A DNA stretch of 64,000 nt from Akanthomyces muscarius. Taxonomy: Eukaryota; Ascomycota; Sordariomycetes; Hypocreales; Cordycipitaceae. Below the pieces are notes generated by a model, which saw nothing but the letters and a program-made list of their open reading frames with translations, was not told the DNA's origin and ran no database searches. Shown one piece after another: positions 1 to 9,520 of the stretch. Positions within the stretch are counted from its first letter, which is position 1, and each line of letters starts with the position of its first letter. Location of the stretch: assembly GCF_028009165.1 (NCBI RefSeq), contig NC_079244.1, positions 3,596,001-3,660,000 of the forward strand. Reading direction: 5' to 3'. The translations under genes were made by a program, and so were the position numbers.

Positions 1-328
1 TGTTGTTGGTGCCAGCGACCACTGGCGGGCGCAGTGGGGTAGAAGCTTAACATACTAGTAGCCTGTTGACGTCGATGTTAAGACGGCATAACTAACTAGT
101 GGCACCTGACGTCGGCCGCCGTCTCGAGACACGCATTCTCGACAACTACTCCTTCGCGCAAGGAAAAGCAACCGACACACTCGTCACCTCGAAATCTCGT
201 ATTTTGCGGCTTCCCATCCATTCAAAGGCATCCGCAAGCTACCTAAAAGCTTCCGCTCTGCATGCTGATGCTCGTCGATCCGAGGTAGCCAAGGCTGACC
301 AGCTTCGGAGCTGGCCCTTCTGCCCGCC
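1..328. other. 5' flank of the Vps39 gene
   Basis: No gene is recognised here. A reading frame is open from about position 99 into the Vps39 coding region, but its product before position 541 does not resemble Vps39, whereas the frame starting at 329 does. I read this stretch as promoter and 5' UTR. Confidence 0.5.
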
Positions 329-3300
329 ATGCTCTCAGCCTTTACTGCGCGCCCGATCATTGAGCTGCGGCCGCGCGACAAATCCAAGATTGAAACAATT
401 ATTGCCCATGGTGCGTATTTTGGGGACCCAGAAGCGATGGCGCAGCCGGCGAATCGTTCCGCAGCAATGTTGGGGAGAGCTGGCGGCGGACGTCATCACA
501 CTATGGGCTAGGCTCGATGCTAATCAACTCCGAATCACAGGCGATCGCATTCTTGTCGGCCTCAACAGCGGCGCGCTCCGAATTTACAGACTCAACGAGC
601 CGACCGCAGCCATCGAAAACGGACACGCCGCCAGCAACTCCATATCGAGCAGCCTCCCGCGGAACAGCAGCGACCACCCGCAGCGTCCGTCGTCACGCGG
701 CTCCTCACGACCGACCGACCTCCTGCGTGAGGTTGAGAAATTCTCTACGCGCGCCATCGAGCAGCTCGCCATCATCAAGGAGGCCAACACCATCGTGTCG
801 CTTTCCAACTATCATGTGTCGCTGCACGACCTGCAAACCTACGAGCTCATCGAGACACTCGACAAGACCAAGAATGCGTCGGGCTTCGCCGTCACCTCCA
901 ACATTGTCAAAGACCCAGACACGGGCATTCCGGAGATTATCTCTCGGCTCGCTGTTGCCGTGAAACGGCGCCTGCTGCTCTGGAGCTGGCACGACTGCGA
1001 GCTCGGCGGCGATACCGCCGAGGTGGTGCTGGCTGAGTCGATTCGCAGTGTGACGTGGGCGAGTGCCACCAAGGTCGTCTGTGGCATGAATGGCGGCTAC
1101 GTCATGGTCGATGCCCTCACTCGTGAGGTGGAGGATGTCACCGGCCCGGGCACAGTCGGCGCAGCTGGACAAAGCAGTCGATTTGGCGCCGTCAGCAGTG
1201 CTGGTATGGGCTACATGGGACTGGGCGGATATATGCCGAAGCCGCTGGCGTCCAAGCTAGCCGATGGTCAGGTTCTTCTTGCCAAGGACATCAATACGCT
1301 GTTCATCGACGACACAGGTAAGCCGCTGGATAAGAGACAGATACCTTGGGCGACAGCACCAGAGTCTATCGGCTATTCATATCCGTACATCGTGGCTCTG
1401 CAGCCACCAGCAAAGGGGTCACTAGAAGTGCGCAACCCGGACACTCTTTCGCTCGTGCAGACGATATCACTTCCCGGCGCAGCGCAGTTATACTTCCCGC
1501 CCCCGAATGTCAGCCTGGCGCATGCCGGCAAGGGTTTCCACATCTCTAGTGAACGATGTGTTTGGAAAATGGGCGCAACGGATTACGATGCGCAAGTCAA
1601 GGAGCTGGTTGATGCTGGCAACTACGACGAAGCGATTAGCGTCCTGAATATGCTGGAAGATGCGCTCTTGCAGAGTAAAACAGAGACTTTGAGGGAGGTC
1701 AAGATGCAAAAAGCAGAGGTGCTCTTTGACGAGAAGAAGTATCGCAAGGCAATGGACCTTTTTAACGAGGACGACGTACACGCACCTCCAGAGCGAGTGC
1801 TGGCCTTGTATCCGCCCATCATCTCCGGCGAGCTCTCCAAGTGGGCTGGCAGAGAGGAAACCACACAAGCAGGCGATGCCGACGACACCGCGCCACGAAC
1901 GAGTGTCGAGACTCGGCGGAAATCCGAAGATGCTGGCGAAAACACTTCCACGGTTGGTCGTTTCGCCGGATATTTCATGGGGTCCCAACGTAAGACGGCT
2001 GCAGATGTAGCGTCGATTAAGTCGGTCAAGAGGGAAGCTTCTGATGCTACGGATGAAAAGGACTCCCCAGACCCCCCTGCAGCAGTGGACAAGCCTCTTG
2101 AGGGTAAAGACTTGATGAAGGCTGTCCTCGAGCTGAATGGGTACTTGGCCGGAACGCGAGCACGTTTACAGCGCGTGATTGACCCTGCCACCGGCCTCCT
2201 CAAGCCCAGAGACGCAACGCCAGGCGAAGACGCCACAGATCGCTTCCTTCGAATGGGCCAGAATGAAAGCGAGACGCAACTTCAGGAAAAGCTTCAACGC
2301 ACGTTTCGTCTCGTCGACACGACGCTCTTCCGCGCATATATGCTCTCGCAGCCCCTGCTCGCCAGCTCGCTCTTTCGCATCCCCAACTTTTGCGATCCCG
2401 ACGTGGTCAATGAGAAGCTCGTGGAGCAAGACCGCTACAACGAGCTTATTGACTTTCTCTACGGCAAGAAGCTGCACAAGGAAGCTCTGGCGCTGCTCGT
2501 CAAGTTCGGCGCCGCCGCCAAGCCCGACGAGCGCGCCCCGGCGCTGCTGCACGGTCCTAACCGCACCATCCAGTACCTGCAAAACATGCCATCGTCTGAG
2601 ATTGATTTGATCCTTGAGAATGCCGGGTGGACGCTGCGCGTGAACGCGGCGTTTGCCATGGAGATTTTCACTGGCGATACGGAAAATGCAGAGACTCTAC
2701 CGCGGGAACGTGTAATGACATTTTTGCGAACCATTGATACGGCTCTGGAGCGGCAGTACCTCGAGCACGTAGTCATGGAGCTGGACGACTCGACACCGTA
2801 TCTGCATGACAGGCTCCTTGAGCTCTACATCTCGGCGCTGGAGAAGATGAAGCACGGCGACGAGGAATGGGAGCCGCTGATGGAGCGCTTTATCAAGTTT
2901 CTACAAGCGCCAAACCCCGTATACAGCCTTGGCAAGGCATTTTCGACTATTCCCAGGAATGGTAAGTTGAGCAGCGCTGATTTAGTATGACCGCGCGTGC
3001 TGACCAGACTAGACCCGTCTTTTTACGAGGCACAAGCCGTGGTGCTCAGCAACATGGGACAACACAAGCAGGCCTTGGAGATTTTTGTTTTCAAGATGCA
3101 AAACTATGCCAAGGCAGAGGAGTAAGTTGCAGATGAATCGCAAGTGCCTCACATTCACTGACTCTTGTCTAGATACTGCAATCGCATTCAGCGACAAGCT
3201 CCCGCTCCATCCACAAACAACACGTCAGAAGAAGAAGACGACGATGACGACACGCCCTCCATCTACCACACGCTCCTCTCACTCTATCTCCAGCCATCAT

Positions 3301-3752
3301 CGCCGCACAAGCCACAGCTGGAGCCCGCGCTCGACCTCCTCTCCAAGCACGGCGCCCGTCTCCCCGCGACCTCGTCGCTCAGCCTCATCCCCGACGACCT
3401 GCCCGTGAGCGCGCTCGAGTCGTACTTTCGCGGCCGCATCCGCTCGGCCAACAGCATGGTCAACGAGGCGCGCGTCGTGGCGGCGCTGCGCAAGGCCGAG
3501 GGCATCAGCGTCGCCGCGGAGCTGCACGTCGGCGACGGCACGAGGGGCGCGCAGTCGGGTCGCAACAGGCACGTGGCCATTACAGACGAGAAGCTGTGCG
3601 TGGTCTGCCATCGCCGTCTGGGCGGCGGCATGCGCGCCGGCGGCAGCGTGGTCGCGGTGATGCCGGACAACACGGTGGTGCATTGGGGCTGCCTGAGCAG
3701 TGTCGGAGGTGACCAGCGGCCCAAGACGCCGAGCTGGGCCCGACACTCATAG
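329..3752 (+). CDS. VPS39: Vps39/Vam6, HOPS tethering complex subunit
   Basis: Vacuolar tethering factor; in yeast Vam6/Vps39 is a HOPS subunit binding Rab7/Ypt7 at the vacuole and at vacuole–mitochondrion contacts. Exons read as 329–410, 541–2961, 3013–3121 and 3173–3752, giving about 1063 aa in consistent phase. The start at 329 is preferred because the peptide MLSAFTARPIIELRPRDKSK followed, after a 130-nt intron, by GDRILVGLNSGALRIYRLNE reads as the family N-terminus. Order of parts: N-terminal CNH/beta-propeller region (about 1–330), the region of helical clathrin-type repeats, and a C-terminal zinc-binding motif (CVVC at about residue 1013 and HWGC near the end). A short acidic run (EEEDDDDD) lies just after the last intron. 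The gene ends 248 bp from the convergent Gon7 gene. Family call is firm; exact intron limits are inferred. Confidence 0.92.
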
Positions 3753-3999
3753 GCGTCTCCGGTGTATCTCGCTTGCTGTCTTTGGTGCCGTGCATGTCTG
3801 ATGGAGAAGAACAGGCTGCGTTGCGATGTTATGTCCGCCTGCAAATACCCCCCACCGTTTGTGTACCATGTAGTTTCTTTCCTTCCCTGGCCTGGTTTTC
3901 TGCCTCCTTTTCTTCTCTATAGCATAGCCATAGATAGCTATTCCCAATCGGAATCACATACACATTCCATTTCTTTTCCTTCATATGCTTGTGCAATAC

Positions 4000-4284
4000 T
4001 CAATCCTCCTCCTCCTCCTGCACCTCCTCGCCGTAGTTTTCCTCCTCCTTGGCGTCGTCTACCGCCGCTTCGCCCGCACTCGAATCGCGCGCCTTGTTGT
4101 CCTCCTCCATCCGCGCCGTGAGCTCCTTGTTGATGGTGGCCTGGGCATCGGTGACGGCGGTCCGCAGCGCGGCAAGGTAGCTCGTCTTGTCGCTGCTGCT
4201 GGCCGAGGGCAGCGGGGTGTCGACGGCAAAGGCCTCGTTGGTGGGGGAAGCGTACTTGGCCGTAAGGGTGGTTGGCTGAGACAT
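4000..4284 (-). CDS. GON7: Gon7-like KEOPS/EKC complex subunit
   Basis: A 94-aa, single-exon protein. The N-terminus (MSQPTTLTAKYASPTNEAF), the central helix containing YLAALRTAV and INKELTARMEEDN, and the acidic tail with ENYGEEV fit the fungal Gon7 family, about 100 aa long. Gon7 is a small, largely disordered subunit that binds Pcc1 in the KEOPS complex, which makes the universal tRNA modification t6A and is linked to telomere maintenance. The acidic C-terminus (EEVQEEEED) is typical. It is convergent with VPS39 and divergent from the HbrB gene, sharing a 926-bp upstream region. The main doubt is that such short, low-complexity proteins are hard to assign by eye. Confidence 0.75.
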   Translation of the reverse strand: MSQPTTLTAKYASPTNEAFAVDTPLPSASSSDKTSYLAALRTAVTDAQATINKELTARMEEDNKARDSSAGEAAVDDAKEEENYGEEVQEEEED

Positions 4285-5210
4285 GGCTATTACCGAGGTG
4301 TTGGTTGATGGACCTTGATTTTCCTTTTTCTTCTCTATAAATCGAGGCGCCGAGCGTTTTTGTCTTGGAGTGGGAGTAGATGGTTTTGAGATGAAGATTC
4401 AGGTGGCTGAGTTTGGTCACTTTTTTTTAAGCTCTAGAGGTATCTTGGCTTAGCAGCGCGGGGTTCATGACAAAGGCCCATGCTGGAGCCGGCCCAAGCT
4501 CCCCTGTAGGACAGGCTAGCAGCCCGCTAAAAGCAAGAGTTTGGACTCGTATCCTAGGTAACTTATAAGGCCCCGAGATGCCTTTTGATCGACAGGAAAA
4601 CGGCTGAAGGCATGCCATATATTCATTATCCCTTGTTGGGTCATCATTCAGCAGTATTATGTTTTTAAAACGAGCGCAATACCTTGTGAGAGACCAAGCA
4701 TCACCTCCGTGCCGAGGCAGTGGCCCTCTATTCCCCAGCATTTGGCGGGGGGTCCCTGTCCAGCTGGTGCAGGGCCCTGTCACAGCCTGGACGCAGCGGC
4801 GCAGCGCCAAGGTTGAGCTAGAGCCTCGTACTGACGTTGCTTTGTTTGCCCATCTCACTCTTGCATTCTTCCTCTCTGCACAGGTACCTTGTCCAGCACA
4901 TCACCGAAGCCCTTCATCAGACACCGACCAGCTCTTCCCTAGCACCGCTCCTCGCAGGTCCGGGTCGTCATCACCAGACGCATCCGTCTTATTCGAACAC
5001 CTAGAGCCCGCCCTGATCGACATTTGCAGCCCCGCCAACGACGAAACCCTTGGACCTCACGACCGTCCGTCAAGGGCGAGTAGCACAACTTGAATTTCTG
5101 ATTCGCTGGGACTTGCCAATCAGCTTATGGCCACCGCTACTTGGGTCACGATGTAACCAGAGTCCTCTACGCTTGCTGCCGATATTACAATACCCGATTC
5201 TTTCGCCACA
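4285..5210. other. Shared upstream region of GON7 and hbrB
   Basis: This 926-bp divergent intergenic stretch holds no recognisable gene. Reading frames of about 140 codons occur on both strands but have no recognisable protein character. A CT-rich stretch near 4855–4990 probably belongs to the hbrB promoter or leader. Confidence 0.5.
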
Positions 5211-7862
5211 ATGCAGCCTACACAAGGACCCGGCGCGCCCACGGCCGGGCGGCATGGGCGAGCTCCGGGCAGCTTCTCGCCGCTCACATCGGCCTCCAAC
5301 ACCGCCGCGTCGCCATCGGCGTCGTCCTCGGCCGCTGCTGCCAACGCTGCGTTGCAACACAAGCAGCGGCCCGTCTCGCTCTCCCGACGGCCGCCACCGC
5401 CTCTCCGGCTCGAGTCGACACTTTCGAGCACAGGGTCCGACGAGGGCGCCAGCAACGGCGCCAGCACCGCCGCCGCCCATGCCGCCGCGATATCGTCTAC
5501 TGGCGCTCCCTCGATCAGCGTCGCCAAGTCGCGCCAGCGAGTCGCATCGCCGGCCACTCCTATATACTCACAATTTACATCACACGCCAACAACAGTAGC
5601 TCTAGCCTGCACAGCTTCTCGTTCTCGCGCCCAAACCCTGGCTCGCCGCGGGTTGTAACCCACGGCTCGCCGTCCACACTACACAAGACGGAATCTCGCA
5701 AGCATACCGCCACGCAAGGCATGTTTGAACCCTCCTTGCCGTCAACGACAACCTCGAATCTATCACACGTCGGTATGCCGCAGCATCACCAGCAGCCGCA
5801 GAGCGCCTTGTCCGCGAGCCAGATTGCTGCCCAAGCCGCCGTCATGTCCCATCAAAACACCATGCACAACCGCCAGCGCTCTCAAACAGTACCGTTTCCT
5901 GGAGAGAGCAACGACGGTCCTCGCAGAGGAAGCGGCAGCCGGATGCCTACCAGCCCACCCACTCTTAGCTTGACCGAGGCCAGCGCGCCGCGCGATAGCG
6001 GCTTTGGGCCACCCGGTGGGCTGCACATTAGCACGGCATCATCCGCGGCCACTACTGCGGCCAACGTAGTATTCCCCAGGTCTGGCCACACCTCCCCCCG
6101 CGAAGCCCATTCGCCACAGCCCGCCCTTCCTCCGCCACCGCCCATACCCGCTGCGTATGCGGACAAGCCGCTCTCGAAATCGGAAAAGGCCAAGGCGAAG
6201 CTCTTCTCACGACCTGTCAAGATGAGCGCGGCCAAGTCGGAGGGTAAGGACAGGGCGCTTCCAAGCCCCAGCAAGATTGGGTCGGCATTGTCAGCGCTGC
6301 AGCGCGGCAACTTTAGCACAACGAGCCTGGTCGACTCTTCGGCGCAGTCGCTGTACAGCTTGACAAACTCGTCGACGGCCACAATCCGACCCGCGGACTC
6401 GGCCAATGTGGAGGAAAAAGGCAAAGAAAAGCGGCATCATTTCCTCTCGCGGCAGAAACAAAAGCTCAAGGACGAGTATCACCTGCCTTTGTCATCTGCT
6501 GCTAGCAACTCGCGGCCCACGGATCCCAGTGCGCCCAGCAGCTTATACAACTTTCACCTGCCGTCCAGCGTAGGTCTTTCCACATCTGGCTTCTCAAAGG
6601 TGAAAAAGGACAAAAAGCATGGCGAGCGGTCCGATAGTCGGCTGGACAACGAATCATCATTGAATCTTGCTGGCGATCTCTCTGGCACAGTTCCATTCCC
6701 TTCGTTATCGCAGCAAAGCACATCGTACGACACATCGGAATCCGCCCGACTGGGCCTTCATATTCCGTCTTCTTTGGATGAAGCCTGGCCATACTTAAAA
6801 TCCCTTATACATGTGGTATTTCAGGGTGAAGATGTACGTTTACCGGTGGAAGACATCAACCGCATCGTCCAGATGCATATTCAATATCGCATCCACAAGC
6901 GATCGCCATTGGGGATGCTTGACGACTTGGGAGAGCTTCTCGCCAAGGGCTTTTCTGCGCTGGATCACACACTCCGCCAAGCGCCCGAGGACAGATTCAT
7001 ACCCACCCTCGTGGAGCTATGGCTCTTCACATTCACGTCCATTCTACCATATCTACAGGCCGTCTTTTTGCCGCTCGAGTTGGAAGTGGCTGGTCGAGGT
7101 ACCATTCTGACCTACGAGCAAGCTCGTGACTTTTGGGGCTCAGTCACTACAACCGCGGATAGGACCGCGAAGCCAACGCCTCCAACCGTCACTTTTGACA
7201 TACGCCGACTGGTGCTGGCTGCCTACCGCGACGTTGTCATACTCCCACGCTACGACACGCTCAAGACCATATTCTCGCGCCTGTCGCTCGAATTCCTGCC
7301 CTCCTCCTTTGCCAACATGGCCATGTCGTCTCCAGCCGACTCGGCCGCCGCCATGTCCACCTCGCCGCCCGAGTACTTTCCGCCGCTGATCCGCCCGGGC
7401 ACCGCCATGTCCCACGAGCTGTCGGTAGGCTCGTACAACTCGAACAGCACCACGCTCCTCGGCGACGAAGGTAGGGGCTCTGCCGCGTCGGGCTCGGGCG
7501 GCGGGCGCAGCCGCGCCGTCAGCAACGTCTCGTACGGGAGCAACGGGAGCGCCGGCATACGGCCCTACACGCCGTCGAGCGCCGCGCCGGTGCTCAGCAG
7601 CGTGCGCGAGCAAAACGTCGAGGACTCGAAGCAGGTCACCGACATGGTTGGCCGCATGCTGCAGTGCATGAGCGTCCTGGCGAGCCTCGTCGGCGGCGGC
7701 GCCGGGGAAGCGGAGGTCGAGGGAAATAAGAAGATGGCGGAGCTGTGTCGCATGCTCAAGCTCAACTGGCTGGGCCGCGGGCGAACTGGCAGGAACAGAC
7801 GCGGCATGGTTGGGGGACGCGTGAGAAGGGACGAGGTCAGAGAGGAGTTGCGTGTTGCGTGA
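5211..7862 (+). CDS. hbrB: HbrB/Bit61-type TORC2 subunit
   Basis: An 883-aa protein from one exon. The first 500 residues are disordered and rich in Ser, Ala and Pro. The conserved HbrB domain (the PRR5/Protor/Bit61 family) begins near residue 510 with LGLHIPSSLDEAWPYLKSL and includes LPVEDINRIVQMHIQYR, DDLGELLAKGFSALD, FTFTSILPYLQAVFLPLE and, after about residue 660, RLVLAAYRDVVILPRYDTLK. HbrB was described in Aspergillus as a hyperbranching locus, and its relatives are non-catalytic subunits of TOR complex 2, which controls actin polarity and AGC kinases. A Ser/Gly-rich linker (about 700–790) separates the domain from a short C-terminal helix region. The start is the first ATG of the frame and sits in a good context after a CT-rich leader. 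Confidence 0.9.
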   Translation: MQPTQGPGAPTAGRHGRAPGSFSPLTSASNTAASPSASSSAAAANAALQHKQRPVSLSRRPPPPLRLESTLSSTGSDEGASNGASTAAAHAAAISSTGAPSISVAKSRQRVASPATPIYSQFTSHANNSSSSLHSFSFSRPNPGSPRVVTHGSPSTLHKTESRKHTATQGMFEPSLPSTTTSNLSHVGMPQHHQQPQSALSASQIAAQAAVMSHQNTMHNRQRSQTVPFPGESNDGPRRGSGSRMPTSPPTLSLTEASAPRDSGFGPPGGLHISTASSAATTAANVVFPRSGHTSPREAHSPQPALPPPPPIPAAYADKPLSKSEKAKAKLFSRPVKMSAAKSEGKDRALPSPSKIGSALSALQRGNFSTTSLVDSSAQSLYSLTNSSTATIRPADSANVEEKGKEKRHHFLSRQKQKLKDEYHLPLSSAASNSRPTDPSAPSSLYNFHLPSSVGLSTSGFSKVKKDKKHGERSDSRLDNESSLNLAGDLSGTVPFPSLSQQSTSYDTSESARLGLHIPSSLDEAWPYLKSLIHVVFQGEDVRLPVEDINRIVQMHIQYRIHKRSPLGMLDDLGELLAKGFSALDHTLRQAPEDRFIPTLVELWLFTFTSILPYLQAVFLPLELEVAGRGTILTYEQARDFWGSVTTTADRTAKPTPPTVTFDIRRLVLAAYRDVVILPRYDTLKTIFSRLSLEFLPSSFANMAMSSPADSAAAMSTSPPEYFPPLIRPGTAMSHELSVGSYNSNSTTLLGDEGRGSAASGSGGGRSRAVSNVSYGSNGSAGIRPYTPSSAAPVLSSVREQNVEDSKQVTDMVGRMLQCMSVLASLVGGGAGEAEVEGNKKMAELCRMLKLNWLGRGRTGRNRRGMVGGRVRRDEVREELRVA

Positions 7863-8580
7863 GCGCAAAGGTACAGCGCTTATGAATGTGTGTGTGTGTG
7901 CGTGTGTTGTGTGTGACGACGGCGTTGCATTTGCTTGGGGTTCTTCGGGGTCTAGCGTTTTTTTTAGGTATAGGTTAGGTGACCAACATGAACTGTTTAA
8001 ACTCGGAAAAAGCGTGCTGCTTGCGATTTGTGTTGTAAATGGCACTTAAAGTCAAATTGGGTATAATACTGATGCGATGATTATTCTGGCTGTAGCCGGT
8101 TTAATGTGCATGTGCCTTGCAATGTGGTGTTGTCACAGTTTGGGCCAAATTGGGATTATCTTGGTCAACGCTGGGGACTTAATGGGGGTCGCTGAGTCTA
8201 TCTAGCTAAGCTTGAGCCTGACCATTAGCAATCCTTGTCTTAGAACAGCGTTCAGAATAAAGAGATTAATGTAAAGAAGGAGGGGTCCTCTGTTTATTCT
8301 AGCGATGACTTCTCGCCATGCAAGAAGGTGATGGTGCCTTGCCCCATCATGTACGACCGTCTCAAGAACAGCCAGACATCCATGATTACCGCTCTCAGTC
8401 TGCCGGCGTGTTGAGAATGCATCGAGACGGCAATCTACCATGAACAATTTGTCAACAGAATGATACTGATACGAGTGGATCAAGTCACCAATAGAATAGG
8501 GAGCATTATGTTCAAAGGATGATTATATTGATATGGATAAACTGATATGGGTATCTTAAATTACGATGTATGGGCGGGTC
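7863..8580. other. 3' flank of hbrB and end of the snoRNA host
   Basis: No protein-coding gene is seen. A GT-rich run (tgtgtgtgtgtg) near 7890–7910 lies in the probable 3' UTR of hbrB. The right end is where the terminal exon of the minus-strand snoRNA host begins, at 8580. Confidence 0.45.
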
Positions 8581-8658
8581 CTGCAAAACTTTTCGCTTGT
8601 TAGCCAAGGCACTTTGCAAATGAAATGGGCAAAGCGAGATTGTAAAGGGGAGAAAAAA

Positions 8659-8769
8659 GGTGTGAAATCAGACATCCAAGGAAGAATAGACCCTCATCTG
8701 TCCCAAATTTGGCTCTATGGGACTCGAGTGGAAACTGCGAATAATTGGGAAATTTCATCATGAAACACC
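8659..8769 (-). ncRNA. U14: U14 box C/D snoRNA, intron-encoded
   Basis: On the minus strand a perfect C box ATGATGA (8761–8755) and D box CTGA (8671–8668) are closed by a GGTGT/ACACC terminal stem. Just after the C box lies TTCGCAGTTTCCAC (8741–8728), the U14 domain A that pairs with the 5' part of 18S rRNA (…GAAACTGCGAAT…). Directly before the D box is CTTCCTTGGATGT (8684–8672), complementary to 18S ACATCCAAGGAAG and the guide for the 2'-O-methyl C known as C414 in yeast. Both elements match my knowledge of human and yeast U14. U14 is an essential factor for early 18S processing as well as a methylation guide. Length is 111 nt, within the family range. It lies inside the 229-nt intron 8809–8581. 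Confidence 0.93.
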
Positions 8770-8950
8770 ATGTTGAAAACAATCAAAAACAAAAAAGTAA
8801 CAAACTTACGTTAGTCCATGGTCATGATCGCAGCGGTCTGCAATTAGTATTGTCATCGTCACGAGATAGGCATCGAGGGCATCTTAGAAGACTTGTTAGC
8901 AAAAGAGATCAAGCAGAAATTTTCGCGAAGTCTTGTGGCCTGAAAAATAG

Positions 8951-9087
8951 GCATCCGAGAATGATAGTCAGACAGGAAATACTGGCAAGTAACAGGTCCC
9001 TTGCTAGGGGGACCCGAATGTTGCTTCATGGTCGATTCAGTTAGGAAAAGAAGACAGTGTATGTTGTCATCATTCGATGGCGGATGC
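8951..9087 (-). ncRNA. Candidate snR190-like box C/D snoRNA
   Basis: The minus strand shows C box ATGATGA (9074–9068), an internal CTGA (9040–9037) usable as D', and a terminal CTGA (8971–8968). They are flanked by an outer inverted repeat GCATCC (9087–9082) / GGATGC (8956–8951). The sequence before D', GTCTTCTTTTCCTA, can pair over 14 nt with the 25S rRNA segment UGGGGAAAGAAGAC, allowing two G·U pairs. The fifth base before D' then faces a G of the GGGG run, the region of yeast G2395 assigned to snR190. In budding yeast SNR190 lies directly upstream of U14, the same order as here. It sits in the 293-nt intron 9130–8838. Family assignment is inference; rRNA sequence is from memory. Confidence 0.65.
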
Positions 9088-9512
9088 GATTCGTCGGAGT
9101 AAGAGGTTGCGAGCAATAAAGGAAGCTTACCATGAGAGCTGTCAGCAATAGAGAAAAGCAAGAGGCTTCGCAATATCCCATGACTCCTAGCCGGCAGAGA
9201 AAAACAAACATCTCGAACCCCGAGCTGCAGCTTGTTGCCAGGAAAATATTTGTCCAAGCCTGCACGCGCAAATGTTTCGTGCAAAACCGCTGTAGAAATA
9301 AAATCTCTGAAACAATACACTGCAGCATCCAATAAATCAACCATCCATGGTCATGCAAGGCCAGCTTCGACCAGGAATGGCGCTGTTTTGAGGTTCTCGA
9401 GGGATGAGGTGCTGCTCATGATACTTTTCCAATGCAGAAAAAAAAAAGTTTCGAGGTTAATGAATGACAGTGCCAAACTACAGTTTCAGGGTCTCAATTC
9501 ACACTGTAAGGA

Positions 9513-9520
9513 TCACGTGA
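9513..9520. promoter_or_regulatory. TCACGTGA palindrome upstream of snoRNA host
   Basis: A perfect palindromic E-box-type site lies about 100 bp beyond the estimated 5' end of the minus-strand snoRNA host. Such CACGTG cores are bound by bHLH factors of the Cbf1/USF type. The link to this gene is only by position. Confidence 0.3.

Larger units (their letters stand above)
8500..9420 (-). ncRNA. Spliced non-coding snoRNA host transcript
   Basis: On the minus strand two introns are readable. The first runs 9130→8838 (donor GTAAGC, branch-like TACTAAT close to a GCAG acceptor). The second runs 8809→8581 (donor GTAAGT, branch GCTAAC, acceptor GCAG). Between them is an exon of only 28 nt (8837→8810). 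No long reading frame survives splicing, so the transcript is probably a carrier for intronic box C/D RNAs, as known for snoRNA host genes in filamentous fungi. Outer ends are guesses. The 12-bp word CATGACCATGGA in the tiny exon recurs on the same strand at 9344–9355, which may mark an upstream exon. The host hypothesis rests on splice signals plus the two snoRNAs listed separately. Confidence 0.6.

Noticed and set aside
99..540. An N-terminal extension of Vps39 in the same frame as exon 2
   Set aside because: The peptide before position 541 does not resemble the family, while the alternative 329–410 exon plus intron restores the expected N-terminus.
8838..8860. A GACGATGA word near the intron end as a further C box
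   Set aside because: One mismatch from the consensus and no D box follows before the acceptor; it sits beside the branch site instead.
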